Source: Desulfuromonadales bacterium
Lineage (GTDB): Bacteria > Desulfobacterota > Desulfuromonadia > Desulfuromonadales > BM103
DNA length: 64,000 nucleotides
NCBI GenBank assembly: GCA_014860225.1
Contig: JACZKE010000006.1
Location: 1 to 64,000 of the forward strand
Direction: 5' to 3'
Numbering within the stretch: position 1 is the first letter of the stretch; each line of letters opens with the position of its first letter. Below the pieces are notes generated by a model. It had not been told where the DNA came from, did no database searches, and worked only from the letters and a program-made list of their open reading frames with translations. Positions 25,558 to 33,987 of the stretch are shown in pieces. The position numbers and the translations under genes are program-made.

Positions 25558-27960
25558 ATGCCGAAACTGACGATCGACAATCTGCAAGTGACCGTGGCCG
25601 AGGGAACCAACGTTCTTGAGGCGGCGCGTGCACTCGATATCGTCATCCCCCACTTCTGCTATCACGAAGCGCTGGGGGCGGTCGGTGCTTGTCGTCTGTG
25701 TGCCATGATGTTCGTCGATGGTCCGGTCAAGGGATTGCAAATGGCTTGTATGATCAAAGCCCAGGACGGCATGGTCGTCTCATCGACCGACCCGGATGCC
25801 ATGGATCTTCGCCGGCATGTGATCGAATGGACGATGATCAATCACCCGCATGATTGCCCGGTCTGCGACGAGGGTGGAGAATGTCAATTGCAGGAGATGA
25901 CAGTGGCCGGCGGCCATGGTGTCCGCCGTTATACCGGCAAGAAGCGAACCTTCAGCAACCAGAATCTCGGTCCGTTTGTTCAGCAGGAGATGAATCGCTG
26001 CATCACCTGTTACCGCTGTGTGCGCACCTACCGCGACTATTGTGGCGGAAGCGACTATGGGGTCTTCGGTTCGCGCAACCGGGTTTTTTACGGTCGCGTT
26101 CAGGACGGCAGTCTGGAAAGCCCCTTCTCCGGCAACATTATCGACGTCTGTCCCACCGGGGTGCTCACGAGCAAGCCGTTCCGCTACAAGACGCGGCTCT
26201 GGGATCTGCAGGAGGCACCTTCGGTCTGTCCACATTGCAGCCTCGGCTGTGCGACCGTCCCCGGCGGACGCTATCGGGACGTACAGCGGGTAAGAGCCGG
26301 TATCAACCGTGAGACCAACGGTTTCTTTATCTGTGATCGTGGCCGGTTTGGCTACGATCATGTCAATCATCCGCAGCGTCCCCGTCAAGCACGCGTTGAT
26401 GGTCAGCCGGTCATGATCGATAAGGCGGTTATGGCTGCCAGGCAACGGGTCGCCGAGATGGCCCGGGAGCACGGCCCGAACAGCGTCGCCTTCCTTGGCT
26501 CTTCCCGCGCCAGCCTTGAAGCCAATGCTCTTCTGCGGGACTTGGCCAGTACAACCGGCTCGACACAACTGGTATTCGAGGCGCACCACGGGCGTGATCG
26601 CGCCGCCCGCACTCTTGTTGCCCGTCTCGGTGAGCATGCCCGCAGTCAGGAGGATATCCGCCAGAGTGACCTGATCATTCTTTTTGGCGCCGATCCGCTG
26701 GCGGAAGGGCCGATGCTGGCCCTTGCCATACGCCAGGCGGTGCGCAATGGCGGCAGGGTTGTGGTGATTGATCCCCGGCCGGTAGAGCTACCCTGCGCTG
26801 CAACTCACCTGCCTTTGGCACCGGAGCGTCTGCCTGTAATTCTGACGGCTTTCGGCCGGGGCGACCTGAATGCTTTTGATGCCCGCGAACGCGAGTTTTT
26901 CGCGAGCCTGATTGAGCAACTCCATTCAGCCCGGCGGCCGATAATGGTCGGGGGCGCCGACCTGCTCGGCGACAAGGGCGTCGATGCGCTTTGCTCGGCG
27001 GCTGCAGAGTTGTCAACCGGGGCGCGCAGCGTCGGTGTGATGACCCTGCTGGCCGGGCCGAACAGCTTTGGTGGTGGCTTGCTTGCGGGAGACGGCCCAG
27101 GTTTTGACACGCTCCTTGATGCCGTCCATGAGGGCCGTGTGCATGCGCTGGTCTGCCTGGAGAGTGATCCCTTCCGTGAGGCCATGGACCCGGCACGCGC
27201 CCAGGCTGCCCTCGGTCGACTGCAACTGCTGGTAAGCATTGATGCCACGCCGAGCCTGGCAGCGCGCCGCGCCGATATTTTTCTGCCTGCTCGTGCCAAC
27301 GCCGAGATGGCCGGCAGCTATATCAACAACGAGGGACGTCTGCAGGCTTTCCTGCCGGTCATTGATCCGGGGTTGCCGATCAGGGAGACTGGTGCCGGCA
27401 ACCACCCGCCGCGTGAGTTTTTCCAGGAGACGCCCGGCTCCGCTCCCGAGGCAGACTGGTGGCTTTTAGCGCAGCTCCTTGAACGCAGTGCGAATCTTGC
27501 CGAGGTGCGTAAGACCATAGCGGAGAACGATGAGGTGCTTGCCGGGTTGTTGTCAATCACTACCGAAACCACGGGCCTGCGGCTGACCGCCAGGGGCGTC
27601 ATGCCACTGTCAGCAGAAAAACCGCCGCTCCATGCTGCAGCTGTCGGCATTCTGACCCTGCTGGTGACAACCGCCCCGGTCGGCTCGCACTGGCTGGCGC
27701 ACCTGTCGTCGCCTCTGGCGGCAACGGAGCCGCAGCCTTATGTCTGCCTGCATCCTGATCATGCGGATGCGCTCGGCCTGGTTGCCGGCGACCGGGCCCG
27801 TTTGACCACCCATTCAGGTCATTGTCAGGTTGTGATCCGTCTCTCCGCACAGATGATGAACGGACTGGTACTGACCCCGCAACTCTGGGACACTGCCCTC
27901 GAAGGGATGCGACCGGGCAGCCTGCTCGACTGCCGGCTGGAGAAGGAGACAAAGGCATGA
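25558..27960 (+). CDS. nuoG: NADH-quinone oxidoreductase subunit G
   Basis: This 800-residue iron-sulfur subunit belongs to the NADH module. The N-terminal ferredoxin-like [2Fe-2S] region shows PHFCYH, GACRLCAMM and QMACMIKA. CPVCDEGGECQLQ gives the next cluster, and CITCYRCVRTYRDYCGG with DVCPTGVL another [4Fe-4S] site. VCPHCSLGC with a later cysteine (FFICDRGRFGY) matches the extra N7 cluster of some bacteria. The C-terminal half is a molybdopterin-oxidoreductase-like fold without visible cofactor residues, typical for NuoG. The stop overlaps the nuoH start by 4 bases. Confidence 0.95.
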   Translation: MPKLTIDNLQVTVAEGTNVLEAARALDIVIPHFCYHEALGAVGACRLCAMMFVDGPVKGLQMACMIKAQDGMVVSSTDPDAMDLRRHVIEWTMINHPHDCPVCDEGGECQLQEMTVAGGHGVRRYTGKKRTFSNQNLGPFVQQEMNRCITCYRCVRTYRDYCGGSDYGVFGSRNRVFYGRVQDGSLESPFSGNIIDVCPTGVLTSKPFRYKTRLWDLQEAPSVCPHCSLGCATVPGGRYRDVQRVRAGINRETNGFFICDRGRFGYDHVNHPQRPRQARVDGQPVMIDKAVMAARQRVAEMAREHGPNSVAFLGSSRASLEANALLRDLASTTGSTQLVFEAHHGRDRAARTLVARLGEHARSQEDIRQSDLIILFGADPLAEGPMLALAIRQAVRNGGRVVVIDPRPVELPCAATHLPLAPERLPVILTAFGRGDLNAFDAREREFFASLIEQLHSARRPIMVGGADLLGDKGVDALCSAAAELSTGARSVGVMTLLAGPNSFGGGLLAGDGPGFDTLLDAVHEGRVHALVCLESDPFREAMDPARAQAALGRLQLLVSIDATPSLAARRADIFLPARANAEMAGSYINNEGRLQAFLPVIDPGLPIRETGAGNHPPREFFQETPGSAPEADWWLLAQLLERSANLAEVRKTIAENDEVLAGLLSITTETTGLRLTARGVMPLSAEKPPLHAAAVGILTLLVTTAPVGSHWLAHLSSPLAATEPQPYVCLHPDHADALGLVAGDRARLTTHSGHCQVVIRLSAQMMNGLVLTPQLWDTALEGMRPGSLLDCRLEKETKA

Positions 27961-28952
27961 ATGATCTGCTTATCAGCCTTGTTCTCATCCTGGTCAAGCT
28001 CGGCCTGATCTTGGGTGTGGTCCTCACCATGGCTGCGTACCTGGTACTGGCCGAACGCAAGATTCTCGGCCGCATGCAGATGCGCTACGGGCCAAACCGG
28101 ATCGGCCCCGGTGGCATGATGCAACCACTGTGCGACGTCATCAAGCTGATCACCAAAGAGGACTTTGTTCCCGAGCGGGCTGATAAATGGTTGTTCCTGT
28201 TTGCTCCGGGGTTAACCGCTCTGACCGCGCTGCTCAGCTTTGCCGTGGTGCCATTCGCTCCGCCAATAACACTGTTCGGCCGCCAGATTCCGATGGTGGT
28301 CTGTGACCTGAATATCGGCCTGCTCTACATCTTCGGACTCTCTTCTCTGGCCGTTTACGGTGTAGTACTGGGCGGCTGGGCGTCGAATTCGAAATATTCC
28401 CTGATCGGCGCCATGCGTGGCCTGGCGCAAATGCTGTCTTACGAACTCGCGCTCGGATTGGCGTTGGTGCCAGTGGTGATGAGCGCCAAATCCTTCTCGC
28501 TCAATGCGATTGTCATGGCTCAGGCTGACTGGCCGAATATGCTGCGGCATCCGCTGGCATTTACCATCTTTATGGTCAGCATCGCCGCCGAATCGAAACG
28601 CACCCCCTTCGATATGCCTGAAGCGGAAAACGAGATCGTTGCCGGCTATCATACCGAATATTCCGGGATGCGTTTCGGACTCTTCTTTGTCGGTGAATAT
28701 ATCAACCTGGTCGTGATTGGAGCCATAACCACGGTCTTCTTTCTCGGTGGCTGGCACGGGCCGTTCCTGCCGCCGGTCATCTGGTTTATTGTCAAGGTGC
28801 TGTTTGTGGCCTTCCTGTTTATCTGGGCGCGCGGCAGTATGCCGCGACCGCGATACGACCAGTTGATGCATTTCGGCTGGAAAGTGCTGATTCCGCTGGC
28901 GCTGTTGAATGTGGTGGTGTCGGGGGCAATCTCGTTAGCATTGAGATCTTGA
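27957..28952 (+). CDS. nuoH: NADH-quinone oxidoreductase subunit H
   Basis: This 331-residue membrane subunit joins the quinone site to the proton-pumping arm. The conserved AERKILGRMQMRYGPNR segment, the acidic loop FDMPEAENEIVAGYHTEYSG and the end RGSMPRPRYDQLM are all present, with about eight transmembrane helices. The start at 27957 is an ATGA overlap with the nuoG stop; a longer in-frame extension upstream lies within nuoG and is not used. It is followed by a 237-base spacer holding repeats. Confidence 0.95.
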   Translation: MNDLLISLVLILVKLGLILGVVLTMAAYLVLAERKILGRMQMRYGPNRIGPGGMMQPLCDVIKLITKEDFVPERADKWLFLFAPGLTALTALLSFAVVPFAPPITLFGRQIPMVVCDLNIGLLYIFGLSSLAVYGVVLGGWASNSKYSLIGAMRGLAQMLSYELALGLALVPVVMSAKSFSLNAIVMAQADWPNMLRHPLAFTIFMVSIAAESKRTPFDMPEAENEIVAGYHTEYSGMRFGLFFVGEYINLVVIGAITTVFFLGGWHGPFLPPVIWFIVKVLFVAFLFIWARGSMPRPRYDQLMHFGWKVLIPLALLNVVVSGAISLALRS

Positions 28953-28986
28953 AGGGCAGAGAGAGCTCAGAAGACGTTAGGAAACT

Positions 28987-29133
28987 GTCGGACTATCCAT
29001 GAACCGGCTGCAAATTCGGCTGTTTGGCCCATATTTCAGCTCCTTTTTGCTCTATAGCTACGGCTATGGAGCTGCAAACGAGCTAAAATCTGTTCTCAAT
29101 CATCCAAATTTTCGCTTCGGTCAGTATAGTCCG
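28987..29133. repeat. 147-bp structured intergenic repeat, copy 2
   Basis: It has the same length and internal hairpins as copy 1, with scattered substitutions. Ends are GTCGGACT and AGTCCG. It lies between nuoH and nuoI on the same strand and in the same orientation as copy 1, so the nuo transcript would carry two copies of the folded element. Confidence 0.85.
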
Positions 29134-29160
29134 AAAGTCTCCTAGCCCTACAGCTTACAG

Positions 29161-29181
29161 ATAACTGATAACTGATAACTG
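29161..29181. repeat. Heptamer tandem repeat before nuoI
   Basis: ATAACTG is repeated three times without a break, ending 8 bases before the nuoI start. It overlaps the place where a ribosome binding site is expected, and none is obvious. Slippage here could change nuoI translation. Confidence 0.7.
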
Positions 29182-29189
29182 GTTTTTCT

Positions 29190-29720
29190 ATGCATTTATG
29201 GCGTGACATCAAAGGCACTCTGCAGCCGTTCTGGGTTACCCTTGGCTATCTTTTCAAAAAGCCGGTGACAATCCAGTATCCCGAGGAGAAGCGCTCGCCG
29301 CCGCCACGCTACCGTGCGCGTATCGTGCTCACCCGCAATCCCGACGGTAGCGAACGCTGTGTTGCCTGTCAGCTGTGCAGCGCCGCCTGCCCGGTCGACT
29401 GCATTTCGATGCAGGCCGCAGAAGATGCCGATGGTCGCCGCTATGCTGCCTGGTTCCGCCTGAATTTCGCCCGCTGCATCTTCTGCGGGCTCTGCACCGA
29501 GGCCTGCCCGACCATGGCGATCCAAACCACTCCTGATTACGAAATCTGCAACCGCGATGTGCTCAAGCTGGTGCATGAAAAGCAAGATCTCATGGTTGAT
29601 GGCTGCGGCAAGGACACAGAATATAATTTTTATGAACACGCGGGGATCGGTGTGGTCAATGAGCGTGGCGGCAACGCTGATGAATATGGACCGGTAGATC
29701 CCAAATCTTTGCTGCCTTGA
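29190..29720 (+). CDS. nuoI: NADH-quinone oxidoreductase subunit I
   Basis: This 176-residue peripheral subunit carries two [4Fe-4S] clusters (N6a and N6b) that pass electrons towards NuoB. Both CxxCxxCxxxCP motifs are intact: CVACQLCSAACP and CIFCGLCTEACP. The N-terminus has the amphipathic YLFKKPVTIQYPEE segment that docks on the membrane arm. No strong ribosome binding site is seen, because heptamer repeats lie directly upstream. Confidence 0.95.
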   Translation: MHLWRDIKGTLQPFWVTLGYLFKKPVTIQYPEEKRSPPPRYRARIVLTRNPDGSERCVACQLCSAACPVDCISMQAAEDADGRRYAAWFRLNFARCIFCGLCTEACPTMAIQTTPDYEICNRDVLKLVHEKQDLMVDGCGKDTEYNFYEHAGIGVVNERGGNADEYGPVDPKSLLP

Positions 29721-29721
29721 A

Positions 29722-29800
29722 TGAGCCACACAGACACTAAGGCACCAGGCAAGACTGAAAAGAACAGGGTTTTCTTTATGTCTTCGAGTCTTTGTGGCCA
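29722..29800. repeat. Inverted repeat in the nuoI-nuoJ gap
   Basis: TGAGCCACACAGAC near the left end is an imperfect reverse complement of GTCTTTGTGGCCA at the right end (about 29788-29800). The arms are about 14 bases and the insert about 50 bases. It is another family of intergenic element placed between two nuo genes. Confidence 0.5.
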
Positions 29801-29811
29801 ATGAGAACAAA

Positions 29812-30318
29812 ATGGCAACGGTATTATTCTACATACTCGGCTTCACCATGCTTGCGGCAACGCTGCTCTGCATTACGCGGCGCAACCCGGTACACGCAGT
29901 AATCTACCTGGTGGCAGGACTGTTTGCCCTGGCGCTGATGTTCTACCTGCTCGGTGCACCGCTGGTGGCGGCCTGGCAGGTAATCGTCTATGCCGGGGCG
30001 ATCATGGTGCTGTTCCTCTTCATCATCATGATGCTTGGCCTGGCGCCGCAGGACGTTCCTGAAGGTCCCAGCTGGCAGCGTTGGGGTCCATTGGCCTTGC
30101 TGTCATCGAGCATTATGATCTGCACCTTGCTGCTGATCTTCAAGGATCCGATGGCAGGACAGCAGATCGATGATTTCTACCTGGCGCCGCAGGTCCTTGG
30201 CGAAGCCCTTTTCAGTCGCTATGCCCTGGCCGTCGAGATCGTCTCCTTTCAGCTGCTGTTTGCCACCATCGGTGCTTACATGCTGGGGCGGCCCCTGCCG
30301 AAAGGCGAGGATCAATGA
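29812..30318 (+). CDS. nuoJ: NADH-quinone oxidoreductase subunit J
   Basis: This 168-residue subunit of the membrane arm has five hydrophobic helices and the motif RRNPVHAVIYLVAGLFALA. The conserved VIVYAGAIMVLFLFIIMML includes the glutamate-free variant seen in many bacteria. The ATG at 29812 is preferred; a GTG 18 bases earlier is possible. Its stop overlaps the nuoK start by 4 bases. Confidence 0.92.
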   Translation: MATVLFYILGFTMLAATLLCITRRNPVHAVIYLVAGLFALALMFYLLGAPLVAAWQVIVYAGAIMVLFLFIIMMLGLAPQDVPEGPSWQRWGPLALLSSSIMICTLLLIFKDPMAGQQIDDFYLAPQVLGEALFSRYALAVEIVSFQLLFATIGAYMLGRPLPKGEDQ

Positions 30319-30620
30319 TGATCTCTTTCGGACATGCCCTTGCCTTTGCCGGCGCACTCTTCGTGCTCGGCCTGACCTGTGTGCTGCTGCACCGCCAGAT
30401 TCTGATGATTCTGATCGGTGTGGAGATCATGCTTAATGGCGCATCACTGGTGTTTGTCGCAGCCTCGGCCTACTGGCAGCAGGTGGATGGTCAGGTATTT
30501 GCGCTTCTGCTCATGGCGATCACCGCGGCAGAAGTTGCCGTTGCCCTGGCCATGGTCGTCTACTTGTGGCGGCGCAAGCGCACGCTGGTGGCCGATGAAT
30601 TCAACAGGATGCGCGGATGA
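30315..30620 (+). CDS. nuoK: NADH-quinone oxidoreductase subunit K
   Basis: This 101-residue subunit has three transmembrane helices and belongs to the Mrp-like proton channel set. It carries the membrane glutamates in ILIGVEIMLNGASL and AITAAEVAVALAMV that are essential for proton movement in the family. It overlaps nuoJ and nuoL by 4 bases each, so the three are translated as a coupled block. Confidence 0.95.
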   Translation: MMISFGHALAFAGALFVLGLTCVLLHRQILMILIGVEIMLNGASLVFVAASAYWQQVDGQVFALLLMAITAAEVAVALAMVVYLWRRKRTLVADEFNRMRG

Positions 30621-32497
30621 ACGAGAGCTTGCTCTTCCTCATACTTCTGCTGCCGCTTTTTTGTGCCGTGTTCAACATGCTCTTCGGAATGCGCCTGCCG
30701 CGACTGTTTACCGAGGTTATGGCGGTCATCGGCGTGGCCGGTGCCTTTGTGCTGACGCTGCTCTTCTGGGGGTATGCCGAAGGTGACGGCAGCCGTGCGG
30801 TCCTTTTTACCTGGCTTAACAGCGGTACCCTGAATGTCTCCTTCGCACTCAACTTTGATCGTCTGGCGGCACCGATGACGCTGATGGTGACCGGGGTAGC
30901 AACGCTGATCCACCTCTATGCGGTGGGCTACATGCGCGAAGAGGACGATTATGCGCGCTTCTTCAGCCTGCTCAACCTGTTTGTTTTCGCCATGCTGGTG
31001 ATTGTTCTCGCCGACAACCTGCTGGTTCTCTTCCTCGGATGGGAAGGGGTGGGTTTTTGCTCGTACGGACTGATCGGCTTCTGGTATCGCAAACTGGAGA
31101 ATGCCAAAGCGGGCACCAAGGCTTTCCTGGTTACCCGTGTCGGCGATGTCTTCCTCGGCATTGCCATGCTCTGGCTGTTTGCTTTGACCGGCACCCTGTC
31201 GATCAGCGCGATCAACGCCCAGGCGGCATTGATATCACCGGGGGTCGTCATCGTCCTGAGCCTGTTGCTGCTGCTCGGTGCCTGCGGCAAATCAGCCCAG
31301 TTGCCGTTGATGACCTGGCTGGCTGACGCCATGGCCGGACCGACCCCGGTTTCGGCGTTGATTCACGCAGCGACCATGGTCACCGCCGGGGTTTATCTGC
31401 TCTGCCGGTTCTTTCCGCTGGTTTCTCTGTCGGCGGTCGCCATGACAGCAATCACGGCGATTGGTGCCTTGACGGCAATTTATGCTGCAAGCTGTGCCAT
31501 GGCCCAACGGGACATCAAGCGGGTGCTGGCTTATTCGACCATGAGTCAGGTGGGCTATATGTTTATGGCCGTTGGCGCCGGCACGGTGGCCGGTGCCATG
31601 TTCCACCTGTTGACCCATGCGTTTTTCAAGGCGGTGCTCTTCATGGCCGCCGGCTGCATTATTCACTTGGGCGGGGGCGAAAACAACATCTTTAAGATGG
31701 GTGGTCTGGCCAGGCGCGGGCCGGCTGAACTTTTCTGGGTCTTTCTGGCTGGTGCAGTTTGTCTCGCCGGGCTCCCCCTGACGGGCGGCTTCTTCTCCAA
31801 GGATAGCATCCTGCTCGCGCTCTATACTTATCCCGATCCGGTTTACCGGGTCTTCTGGCTGATCGGGATCGTGACCGCCTTATTGACTTCGTTCTACACC
31901 TTCCGCCTGGTATATCTGGTCTTTGCCGGTGAGTGGCGCGGTTCGGGTCATCCTCACGCCTTACCATTGCTGATGCGCTGGCCGCTCTGGCCTCTGGCCC
32001 TTCTCGGCCTGGCAGGAGGCATGTTCAATCTGCCGGCCTTCCTTGGTGGTGGTGAGGCCCTGCATCATTGGTACGGGACAATGGCCGGACGTATGCTGAC
32101 CGCCAGTCACGACGTGGAATGGATGCTGGCCGGCCTGGCTGCAGCGATCGCTGTCGTTGGCTGGTTTGCCGCCCACTGGCGTTATCGCACTTATCAAGCA
32201 CCTCTGGAAAACGCGCTGAGCAGGTTCCTGTTGAGCGGGTGGCAAGCGGATGCCCTGGTTGACCGGTTCTTTATCCGGCCATTTAACGCCATGGCCTTGT
32301 TCAGCTGGATCGGCTGCGATCGAACTTTGTTTGATGGCTCTCTGGAAGGATTGGCGCGAACCGCGACTCGCTGTGGAGCCCTGCTGTTGAAGATCACAAC
32401 AGGACGACTGACCACGTATCTTTCCGCCTTTGCCTGGGGTTTCCTGATTCTGCTCGGCTGGTTCCTCTTGAAGCTGGTAGAAGGGGGAGGGCACTGA
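30617..32497 (+). CDS. nuoL: NADH-quinone oxidoreductase subunit L
   Basis: This 626-residue antiporter-like subunit sits at the end of the membrane arm. It has about 14 to 16 transmembrane helices, the WEGVGFCSYGLIGFW motif with its glutamate, the channel lysine region SAQLPLMTWLADAMAGPTPVSALIHAATMV (positions about 225-255), and a long C-terminal lateral helix (about 540-600). The stop codon overlaps the nuoM start by one base. Confidence 0.95.
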   Translation: MNESLLFLILLLPLFCAVFNMLFGMRLPRLFTEVMAVIGVAGAFVLTLLFWGYAEGDGSRAVLFTWLNSGTLNVSFALNFDRLAAPMTLMVTGVATLIHLYAVGYMREEDDYARFFSLLNLFVFAMLVIVLADNLLVLFLGWEGVGFCSYGLIGFWYRKLENAKAGTKAFLVTRVGDVFLGIAMLWLFALTGTLSISAINAQAALISPGVVIVLSLLLLLGACGKSAQLPLMTWLADAMAGPTPVSALIHAATMVTAGVYLLCRFFPLVSLSAVAMTAITAIGALTAIYAASCAMAQRDIKRVLAYSTMSQVGYMFMAVGAGTVAGAMFHLLTHAFFKAVLFMAAGCIIHLGGGENNIFKMGGLARRGPAELFWVFLAGAVCLAGLPLTGGFFSKDSILLALYTYPDPVYRVFWLIGIVTALLTSFYTFRLVYLVFAGEWRGSGHPHALPLLMRWPLWPLALLGLAGGMFNLPAFLGGGEALHHWYGTMAGRMLTASHDVEWMLAGLAAAIAVVGWFAAHWRYRTYQAPLENALSRFLLSGWQADALVDRFFIRPFNAMALFSWIGCDRTLFDGSLEGLARTATRCGALLLKITTGRLTTYLSAFAWGFLILLGWFLLKLVEGGGH

Positions 32498-33987
32498 TGA
32501 CGGCTGCTTCCGCTCTCCCGCAATTCCCCTGGCTGACCCTGCTGATATTACTGCCCCTTGGCGGCGCCCTGCTCTGCCTGCTGCACCATCGTCGTGCCGA
32601 GGAATGTCGCTGGCTGGCTCTGGCCACGACCGCGGCTACCCTGGGCATCACCATATATCTGTTTGTCTGTTATGGTCAGGGTGATAGTGGCTGGCTTCTT
32701 TATGAAGATGCCGCCTGGATTCCCCGTTACGGGATCAGGTTTACTCTCGGCCTTGACGGCATCTCGCTGTTGCTGGTGTTGTTAACGGCGTTCCTGCAGA
32801 TGATCGCAGTTTTAATGTCGTGGTCGGAGAAACAGCACGTTCCGATGTTTTTCAGCCTTTTGCTGGTTCTCGAAGCGACCCTCATGGGTATTTTCCTCGC
32901 CCTTGACTTGATGCTGTTCTTCCTCTTCTGGGAAGTCATGCTCTTGCCCATGTTCTTCCTGATCAGTATCTGGGGGCATGAGCGCCGGCATTATGCAGCC
33001 ATTAAATTCTTTCTTTACACCCTGGCTGGCAGCATGGTCATGCTTGTCGCCCTGATCGTACTTTATCTGATACATGGCGAACAAACCGGAACATACACCT
33101 TTGCACTGGCCGAATTGATGCAGACCGATCTGTCATCGCAGCAGGAGATGTTGCTGTTTCTCGGTTTCTTGCTGGCGTTCGCCATCAAAATTCCTTTGGT
33201 GCCATTTCACACCTGGTTACCGGACGCTCACACTGAGGCTCCGGTTGCCGGCACCATCGACCTCACCGGGCTGCTGTTGAAAACCGGCATCTATGGCCTG
33301 ATCCGTTTTGCCTTCCCGCTTTTCCCCGAGGCCACCCGGAGTTTTCTGCCGGTTCTCGGAATTGTCGCCTTGACAGGAATCTTTCATGCCGCCTGGGCGG
33401 CATATCGACAAGACGACATCAAGCGCCTGTTCGCCTATTCCTCGATTTCCCATGTCGGTCTCGTTGTTCTCGGTCTCGCGGCCTGGCAATTGACTGCCTG
33501 GGAGGGCAGCATCCTGCTCATGCTAGCGCACGGGATATCAACCGGAGCACTTTTTGTGCTGATCGCGCTGATTCGACAACGAACCGGAACCCGCAATCTG
33601 GCAGAGCTTGGCGGGCTCTGGAGTCAGGCCCCGCAGATGGCCTTTCTGTTCCTGTTTTTCTCCCTGGCCTCCTTGGGATTGCCTGGCCTGGCCAACTTCG
33701 CTGGTGAAATCCTGGTGCTGCTCGGCACCTTCCAGACGCACCCGGTATGGGCTGCAATAGCAGTCATCGGGGTGGTCTTTACCGCCGCCTATATGCTGCG
33801 CCTGGTTCAGGGAGTCGTCTGGGGTCCGGTCAAAGGCCGCCCGACTTTGCCGGATCTGACTCCGCGTGAGTGGCTGATCCTACTGCCTATGGCGGTCCTT
33901 GTCCTCTGGCTCGGTCTCTACCCGGAACCGTTTCTGAGGCCCTTGCATGGTGCTGTCGTAAATATTATGGCGGGAGGTCTACCGTGA
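32497..33987 (+). CDS. nuoM: NADH-quinone oxidoreductase subunit M
   Basis: This 496-residue antiporter-like subunit has about 14 transmembrane helices. Key features are FFLFWEVMLLPMFFLISIWG with the conserved glutamate, KIPLVPFHTWLPDAHTEAP with the lysine, and DDIKRLFAYSSISHVG. It starts one base before the nuoL stop ends, and its own stop overlaps the GTG start of nuoN. Confidence 0.95.
   Translation: MTAASALPQFPWLTLLILLPLGGALLCLLHHRRAEECRWLALATTAATLGITIYLFVCYGQGDSGWLLYEDAAWIPRYGIRFTLGLDGISLLLVLLTAFLQMIAVLMSWSEKQHVPMFFSLLLVLEATLMGIFLALDLMLFFLFWEVMLLPMFFLISIWGHERRHYAAIKFFLYTLAGSMVMLVALIVLYLIHGEQTGTYTFALAELMQTDLSSQQEMLLFLGFLLAFAIKIPLVPFHTWLPDAHTEAPVAGTIDLTGLLLKTGIYGLIRFAFPLFPEATRSFLPVLGIVALTGIFHAAWAAYRQDDIKRLFAYSSISHVGLVVLGLAAWQLTAWEGSILLMLAHGISTGALFVLIALIRQRTGTRNLAELGGLWSQAPQMAFLFLFFSLASLGLPGLANFAGEILVLLGTFQTHPVWAAIAVIGVVFTAAYMLRLVQGVVWGPVKGRPTLPDLTPREWLILLPMAVLVLWLGLYPEPFLRPLHGAVVNIMAGGLP

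Noticed and set aside
27822-27956. An in-frame N-terminal extension of NuoH
   Set aside because: It lies wholly within nuoG in another frame, and the ATGA overlap at 27957 gives the normal NuoH N-terminus.
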